Positions 53,155-57,120 of a stretch of 57,120 bases of DNA are shown here, one piece after another. The stretch covers positions 1 to 57,120 of the forward strand of contig NZ_JAFCKQ010000054.1 in NCBI RefSeq assembly GCF_018130215.1, in the 5' to 3' direction. Both the position numbers and the translations under genes were made by a program. The first letter of the stretch is position 1. Each line of letters starts with the position of its first letter. The notes beneath the pieces were generated by a model. It was not told the DNA's origin, made no database searches, and saw only the letters and a list, made by a program, of their open reading frames with translations. The DNA is from Bradyrhizobium jicamae. Its GTDB lineage: Bacteria; Pseudomonadota; Alphaproteobacteria; Rhizobiales; Xanthobacteraceae.

Positions 53155-53371
53155 CGCGTCCCCCCAGCTTCATTCTTGCCAGAGGAAATTGAGCAAAATG
53201 TATCCAAAAGTCAACGGCCGTATCCAATCTGGAACGTCGCGAACCAGTCTCGTTATCGCGTTTCGTTTTGGAGGATCTCATATTTCGAAAACAATATCAT
53301 ATGATTAGCGAGGATAAGCAGAAGAGAAGAAAGCGAGCATGATTTTTGCAATCCGGAGCAACATGCAGCCA
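53155..53371. promoter_or_regulatory. Promoter region of the transporter-propeller unit with GTATCCAA repeats
   Basis: GTATCCAA occurs at 53200-53207 and 53220-53227, exactly 20 bp apart, and its reverse complement TTGGATAC at 53383-53390. The sequence is one base from the half-site GTATACAA seen in FCD-type GntR operators. These lie 46-73 bp upstream of the GTG of the first gene. The region around 53278-53310 is AT-rich. Binding by the operon's own GntR protein is inferred. Confidence 0.4.
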
Positions 53372-53629
53372 TTAGATTTTGTTTGGATACACGATCCCAT
53401 TCGCCCAGTTGGTAGGAGCCCGCCGCGTGCCGGTGCTTCCAAGCAAACTCAGGAGCTCTCTCGCTTCAACCTCTCCGACCCCGATGTCCTTGGGTTTCAC
53501 GCGATTGCTCAGGGCTCCGCCGTTCAGATATCGGTCGAGATTCTCGAGGAAGAAGTCGTCGCCCCGAGCACCGCTCAGATCACCACGATTGGAAGCAAGC
53601 GTCGCCCACACCTTCGGGCCGTCCCAGAA
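53372..53629 (-). pseudogene. Remnant of a D-2-hydroxyacid dehydrogenase C-terminus
   Basis: After a stop, the minus-strand frame reads FWDGPKVWATLASN, then GARGDDFFLENLDRYLNGGA and LSNRV. D-isomer 2-hydroxyacid dehydrogenases end in the same way (WDHPNVWVTPH...FxENLRRYLAGEPLxNVV). The NAD-binding domain and catalytic residues are missing and the frame runs on into unrelated residues. It is a leftover of a lost gene. Confidence 0.5.
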
Positions 53630-53876
53630 CTACGCCACGGGCGGCAAGGGCTCGGTCTTGAAACATCGAGCACGGCGTGGGCCGGCCTGTCGTTGTCGCG
53701 TCTTCATCCACCAAGCCGCCCCAGCCTATGTTCACAAGGACAGTCGGCGCAAAGTGATCTTATCGCGCGGCGTGCGAATAAAATTCCGGAGAATGTAAAA
53801 AAACGTCCGGAAGATGGAAGAGCACTTCCGTCATATTTGCAATCATCCTCTTACAACGTCACCTCGAAGAGATGAA
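53630..53876. other. Stretch without a recognisable gene
   Basis: About 250 bases between the dehydrogenase remnant and the next small gene. Only short frames with no family resemblance. Confidence 0.35.
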
Positions 53877-54128
53877 ATGCCACTTAAGGACAGCGCGAAC
53901 AGACTTGCCATGCGCCTGCGGGAAACGGTTGAGCAGTTCTGCCAACAGGAACTCGGGCGTGCTTACAGCCACCAGGACTTCGTGCAACAGGCTTCGGTCA
54001 CGCTCGATCTGGTCGCGAACGAGTGCCTGATGTTTGGTGCTGGTGTTTTCGACGACGAGAGGGATACGCTCGCGCCGCTCGAGAAGGTGATTTCCCTCGA
54101 GGACGCACCGGGCGTCCGCGACCTGTGA
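53877..54128 (+). CDS. Hypothetical protein, 83 residues
   Basis: A small acidic, mostly helical protein (SANRLAMRLRETVEQFCQQE, SHQDFVQQASVTLDLVANE, ending LEDAPGVRDL). GAAGAG lies a few bases before ATG 53877. No domain recognised, no signal or membrane segment. The composition looks like a real gene, but support is modest. Confidence 0.4.
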   Translation: MPLKDSANRLAMRLRETVEQFCQQELGRAYSHQDFVQQASVTLDLVANECLMFGAGVFDDERDTLAPLEKVISLEDAPGVRDL

Positions 54129-54277
54129 CGGCCGCGCCGCTCCTCAAGCTGACCCAGGTAAGTAAGACTCCAGGCCGCCCCCCGTCCCTTCCGCCACCCG
54201 CCGGTCCATCGAGCGAGCCCTACCCTACCTCAAAGCGAACGGCTGGAGTGATCGGTCCAGCGCCACAATGCCTCTCG

Positions 54278-54370
54278 TCAGTTTGGACCGAAAAGCATGT
54301 AAAGCAATATTGCGCCTGTGATCACTGTCCAGCCGATCGACGCGGCGAGCGTCCAAACCTGGATCGGCAT
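54278..54370 (-). CDS. Very small single-pass membrane protein, 30 residues
   Basis: ATG 54370 to TGA 54278-54280. AAGGAG lies ten bases upstream. The peptide starts MPIQVWTLAASIGWT and continues with a hydrophobic VITGAILLYMLF run before GPN. It is nearly all one membrane helix. Third codon positions are G/C-rich as in real genes. Function unknown. Confidence 0.6.
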   Translation of the reverse strand: MPIQVWTLAASIGWTVITGAILLYMLFGPN

Positions 54371-54730
54371 CGGACAACCACTCCTTGCAATCAATGGAAG
54401 AAAAGAACAGGCCAGCGGGGGCGCTGGTCAGCAACCTCGTGAACCCGATTTCAAAGCTACGCCTTGGGAAATGAAATATTCGCCTCAGGTACAGAGATTA
54501 TAGACCGAGGATTCGCCGCTGCGTGAAGCGTAAAACTGACCAGTGCTCATTGAAACTCTTGTGGCGTTGCGAGCGCGACACACCTTGATTGCCGAGAGAG
54601 TGTGACCCTCACCCGCGTGCCCCCTGAACGTCGAAGTACCGCCGAGCTACTGCGCGTCGTGGGTGTGGACCGCCGTCCGTTCGAGATCATGTCGAGTTGA
54701 CCCCGTGGTTCGGCTTGATAGGCTGCTATC
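54371..54730. other. Stretch without a recognisable gene
   Basis: About 360 bases that presumably hold the promoters of the small membrane protein (minus) and the hypothetical gene at 54731 (plus). No repeat or clear operator was seen. Confidence 0.35.
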
Positions 54731-55237
54731 ATGAGCATCTTCAGCAGACGGCAGGGAACCCTGGTTCCTATTCACGAAGACAACGCGCATACAAAAGACT
54801 GGCTGGTTCTTTTGGAGGCGGCCACCGTCGTCGGCCAAGATCGCGACAAGCTTCGAGTCGCGCTTACCACGCAAGATAGGAAGCTCGTAAAAAAGCGAAG
54901 GCTCTTCCGGAAGCCAGAATACTTCCTTGTTCTGGACGGATATGATCCACGGATACATGCGCTCTATTTTTGTCCTCAGCTCTACAAAAACGAAGACGGC
55001 AGTCTCGTCCCGCTGAGCGGGCCCGAGATCGGGCAATTGATGGCACAGGCTCTGGAGGGCGGAGCGATTGAGAAATCGCCGTGGTACGAACCTGCCGACT
55101 GCGTGCCGAAGGATCCCGTCATCAAAGCCAGCCCCGGAATGGAATTCGACAGCTTAGTTGTGGATGCAGCAGATCCAAAAGCCGGTGCGCCCGCACCTCT
55201 CCGCGCAGTTGCGGCGCCGGGCAAGCCAAAGAACTGA
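54731..55237 (+). CDS. Hypothetical protein, 168 residues
   Basis: A soluble protein without signal or membrane segments. N-terminal part mixed alpha/beta (WLVLLEAATVVGQDRDKLRV, KPEYFLVLDGYDPRIHALYF), middle FCPQLYKNEDGSLVPLSGPE, and a Pro/Ala-rich low-complexity tail (AGAPAPLRAVAAPGKPKN). I recognise no domain. Codon use is typical of the window. It stands alone. Confidence 0.6.
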   Translation: MSIFSRRQGTLVPIHEDNAHTKDWLVLLEAATVVGQDRDKLRVALTTQDRKLVKKRRLFRKPEYFLVLDGYDPRIHALYFCPQLYKNEDGSLVPLSGPEIGQLMAQALEGGAIEKSPWYEPADCVPKDPVIKASPGMEFDSLVVDAADPKAGAPAPLRAVAAPGKPKN

Positions 55238-55477
55238 GTCGAAAAGAGCCATCGCTCCAGTCTCGGGCGAGGAATGACGGCGGACGAGATCGATGAGTTG
55301 GTCGGACGTCGAGCGGTCTTGTGACCGCCGGCGGTAAGGCAATCAGAAAGTCGAATTCAAAGCGAAGTTGAGCTCGCGCTGCGCCTTTGCCGCTTGGCGT
55401 GCCGATCACAGCGGCAACATGCTGTCCTGGCGCGAGCAGACGGGCGCGTCTTCCGCTGACGCGGTCGACGGCCTGTA

Positions 55478-55642
55478 TTAGCCCTCCTTGAGAACGATCG
55501 GATCCTTGTCGAGCCGTTCGATGACCGCCTTGTTCATCGGATCCTTTATGCACTTCTTCAGTGCCCACTGAAGCTTCAGCTTCTCCCTGAAGATCGGTCC
55601 TCCATTGGGCAGTGCAGGATTTTTAAGGTGTCCGTCGAACAT
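55478..55642 (-). CDS. Small conserved-looking protein, 54 residues
   Basis: ATG 55642 to TAA 55478-55480. The peptide begins MFDGHLKNPALPNGGPIFRE, continues KLKLQWALKKCIKDPMNKAV and ends VLKEG: soluble, basic, helix-rich. The composition and the complete frame suggest a real gene, though no strong ribosome site is visible. The family is not known to me. Confidence 0.5.
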   Translation of the reverse strand: MFDGHLKNPALPNGGPIFREKLKLQWALKKCIKDPMNKAVIERLDKDPIVLKEG

Positions 55643-55730
55643 GAGATTTTATTGTGTTCTGGTCGCGAGCGACTTAAGTTAAACTGATCGGCAGGACAGT
55701 TCTCAAAGCACTTTTGACAGCGGTGATGCT

Positions 55731-56939
55731 ATGCGTTTGCAAAGCATTCTGTTTTTAGTCCTTGCTTCCGCCGCCGTCGGAATGTCAGGAGCAAGTGCGC
55801 AGATTTCCGATGGTGTCGTAAGGATCGGGATCCTTAACGACCAATCCGGCGTTTATGCAGATCTGGGTGGTCAGGGCTCAGTCGTCGCGGCGCGCATGGC
55901 GGTCGAGGATGCCGGCGGTTCGGTGTTGGGCAAGCCCGTTGAGGTCGTTTTCGCCGACCACCAGAACAAGGCTGATGTCGGGATGGCAGTGGCGCGCCGC
56001 TGGTTCGAAATCGCGGGCGTGGATATTGCAATTGGATTTGACAACTCGGCTGTGGCACTTGCTGTTGAACAACTCGCTGCGGACCTCAACCGGATCGTCA
56101 TTGCCGGCGCGGTGGGAAGTACGGCCTTTACCGGCAAGGGATGCACTTCGACGGAGGTAGCCTGGGTCCACGACAGTTATGCGCTCACAACTAGTCTGGC
56201 CAAGTCGATCGTCGCGGAAGGTGGAGATACTTGGTTTTTCATCAGTGTAGATTATGCGTTTGGCCATTCAATGGAGGCAGACGCAACCAGCGCAGTTCAG
56301 TCTGCCGGAGGCAAGGTTCTCGGCAGCGTGCGGCATCCGCTCGGCACTTCGGACTTCAGCAGCTATCTGCTCCAGGCCCAGGCGTCCGGTGCAAAGGTGG
56401 TAGCTTTCGCCAATAGTGGCGGCGACATGATTACGGCCATCAAGCAGGCGAATGAATTTGGGCTGGCGAAAAGGCAGAGTTTGGTCTCGATGCTGGTTTT
56501 CATTTCCGACGTGCACAGCATGGAGTTGCAGGCCGCGCAGGGGCTTAAGTTCGTGACCGCGTTTTATTGGGATCGCAACGACGAGAGCAGGGCCTGGTCC
56601 AAGCGCTTCTTTGCGAGATACGGCAAAATGCCGACGATGGCGCAGGCCGGCACATATTCGGCCGTCAGCCACTATCTCAAATCGGTCGCTGCTGCCGGCA
56701 CCGACGACGCGAAGCCGGTCATGGCCAAAATGCGCGAATTGCCGGTGGAGGATTTCTACACACGCAATGGCCACGTCCGGGAAGACGGACGGATGGTTCA
56801 CGATATGTATTTTGCCCAGGTGAAAAAACCGTCCGAATCGACCAAGCCTTGGGACTATTACGAGATCCTGGGCGTGATACCTGGCTCCCAGGCGTTCCGT
56901 TCGCTGGTCGATAGCGATTGTCCCCTGGTGACGCACTAA
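55731..56939 (+). CDS. ABC transporter substrate-binding protein, branched-chain amino acid/aromatic acid (LivK) type
   Basis: A 402-residue Peripla_BP_6-type protein with a signal peptide (MRLQSILFLVLASAAVGMSG, cut near ASAQ). Typical motifs: VVRIGILNDQSGVYADLGGQ, AARMAVEDAGGSVLGKPVEV, then DFSSYLLQAQASGAKVVAFA and a DCPL end. In Bradyrhizobium and relatives such orphan LivK-type proteins often bind aromatic acids. No permease or ATPase gene follows in the window. ATG 55731 fits the signal peptide. Confidence 0.9.
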   Translation: MRLQSILFLVLASAAVGMSGASAQISDGVVRIGILNDQSGVYADLGGQGSVVAARMAVEDAGGSVLGKPVEVVFADHQNKADVGMAVARRWFEIAGVDIAIGFDNSAVALAVEQLAADLNRIVIAGAVGSTAFTGKGCTSTEVAWVHDSYALTTSLAKSIVAEGGDTWFFISVDYAFGHSMEADATSAVQSAGGKVLGSVRHPLGTSDFSSYLLQAQASGAKVVAFANSGGDMITAIKQANEFGLAKRQSLVSMLVFISDVHSMELQAAQGLKFVTAFYWDRNDESRAWSKRFFARYGKMPTMAQAGTYSAVSHYLKSVAAAGTDDAKPVMAKMRELPVEDFYTRNGHVREDGRMVHDMYFAQVKKPSESTKPWDYYEILGVIPGSQAFRSLVDSDCPLVTH

Positions 56940-57120
56940 TTTCCGGTCAAGGCAAACTTAGGTGCCGTCGGTCAGCAAAGGACGCACCACGTTTATCTCG
57001 GCAATGATGAAACCGAAGAAGCTGCGGACGCGCGACTTATGCCGTACGCCTCCGACGAGGGCCGTCTTGCGTGACGGGTGGTAATTCGCGAAGCGTGTGA
57101 CCTTTAGTCTAGCTTTAAGG
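56940..57120. other. Window end without a recognisable complete gene
   Basis: 181 bases after the binding-protein gene. A minus-strand frame (about 56980-57090, with HPSRKTALVGG and SRVRSFFGFIIAEI) faintly recalls a LysR C-terminus, but this is too weak to call. Confidence 0.3.

Noticed and set aside
56980..57090. Possible LysR C-terminal remnant on the minus strand
   Set aside because: Only a vague HPSRK...SRVRSFFGF resemblance; too short and too diverged, and cut by the window edge.

Overview
The window looks like chromosome or island DNA of a soil alphaproteobacterium, most likely a Bradyrhizobium/Rhodopseudomonas relative. The grounds are high GC with strong GC3 bias, many ABC, MFS and LysR/GntR genes for plant-derived aromatics, and Rhizobiales-type accessory genes (DUF736, WGR-domain and PIN/excisionase genes). 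No rRNA, tRNA, CRISPR array or intact insertion sequence was found.

Layout. (1) 0.6-11.4 kb: a minus-strand unit of Zn-alcohol dehydrogenase, sugar-type ABC transporter (binding protein, double ATPase, two permeases) and a secreted tannase/feruloyl-esterase-family hydrolase. A divergent LysR gene, an EthD/DUF4286-like gene and a beta-hydroxyacid dehydrogenase follow. This block lies between two 404-bp direct repeats (6 mismatches), each carrying the end of a sugar-phosphate isomerase/epimerase gene. (2) 13.5-25.3 kb: a minus-strand quinate/shikimate-to-protocatechuate operon: MHS-type transporter, pcaH, pcaG, lipocalin-like gene, acyl-CoA synthetase, shikimate-dehydrogenase-like gene, quiC-type 3-dehydroshikimate dehydratase, SDR, two-domain alpha/beta hydrolase and aroQ. 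An AraC-type regulator is divergent. (3) 26-38.6 kb: a DHA2 exporter, then a plus-strand unit of polyamine-type ABC transporter, three-subunit molybdenum hydroxylase and amidase, facing a LysR gene. (4) 39-42 kb: accessory genes, two of them frameshifted (DUF736 and a PIN toxin), with a WGR-domain gene and an excisionase-like antitoxin. (5) 42.4-53.2 kb: a minus-strand eight-gene unit: permease, binding protein, a permease fused to a beta-propeller, a second beta-propeller protein, double ATPase, GntR regulator, acyl-CoA ligase and acyl-CoA dehydrogenase. (6) 53.2-57.1 kb: small hypothetical genes, including two very short ones, and a branched-chain-amino-acid-type binding protein.

Together units 1 and 2 could hydrolyse plant phenolic esters (gallotannin or chlorogenate type) and route quinate/shikimate to ring cleavage. 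The lower beta-ketoadipate genes (pcaB, pcaC) are not here. The boundaries between units hold broken pieces of related catabolic genes (catechol-type dioxygenase, PcaH, PcaG joined to the EthD-like gene, LysR joined to an SDR tail). This suggests repeated cluster duplication and recombination. The most unusual intact object is the permease-beta-propeller fusion at 48860-50971.
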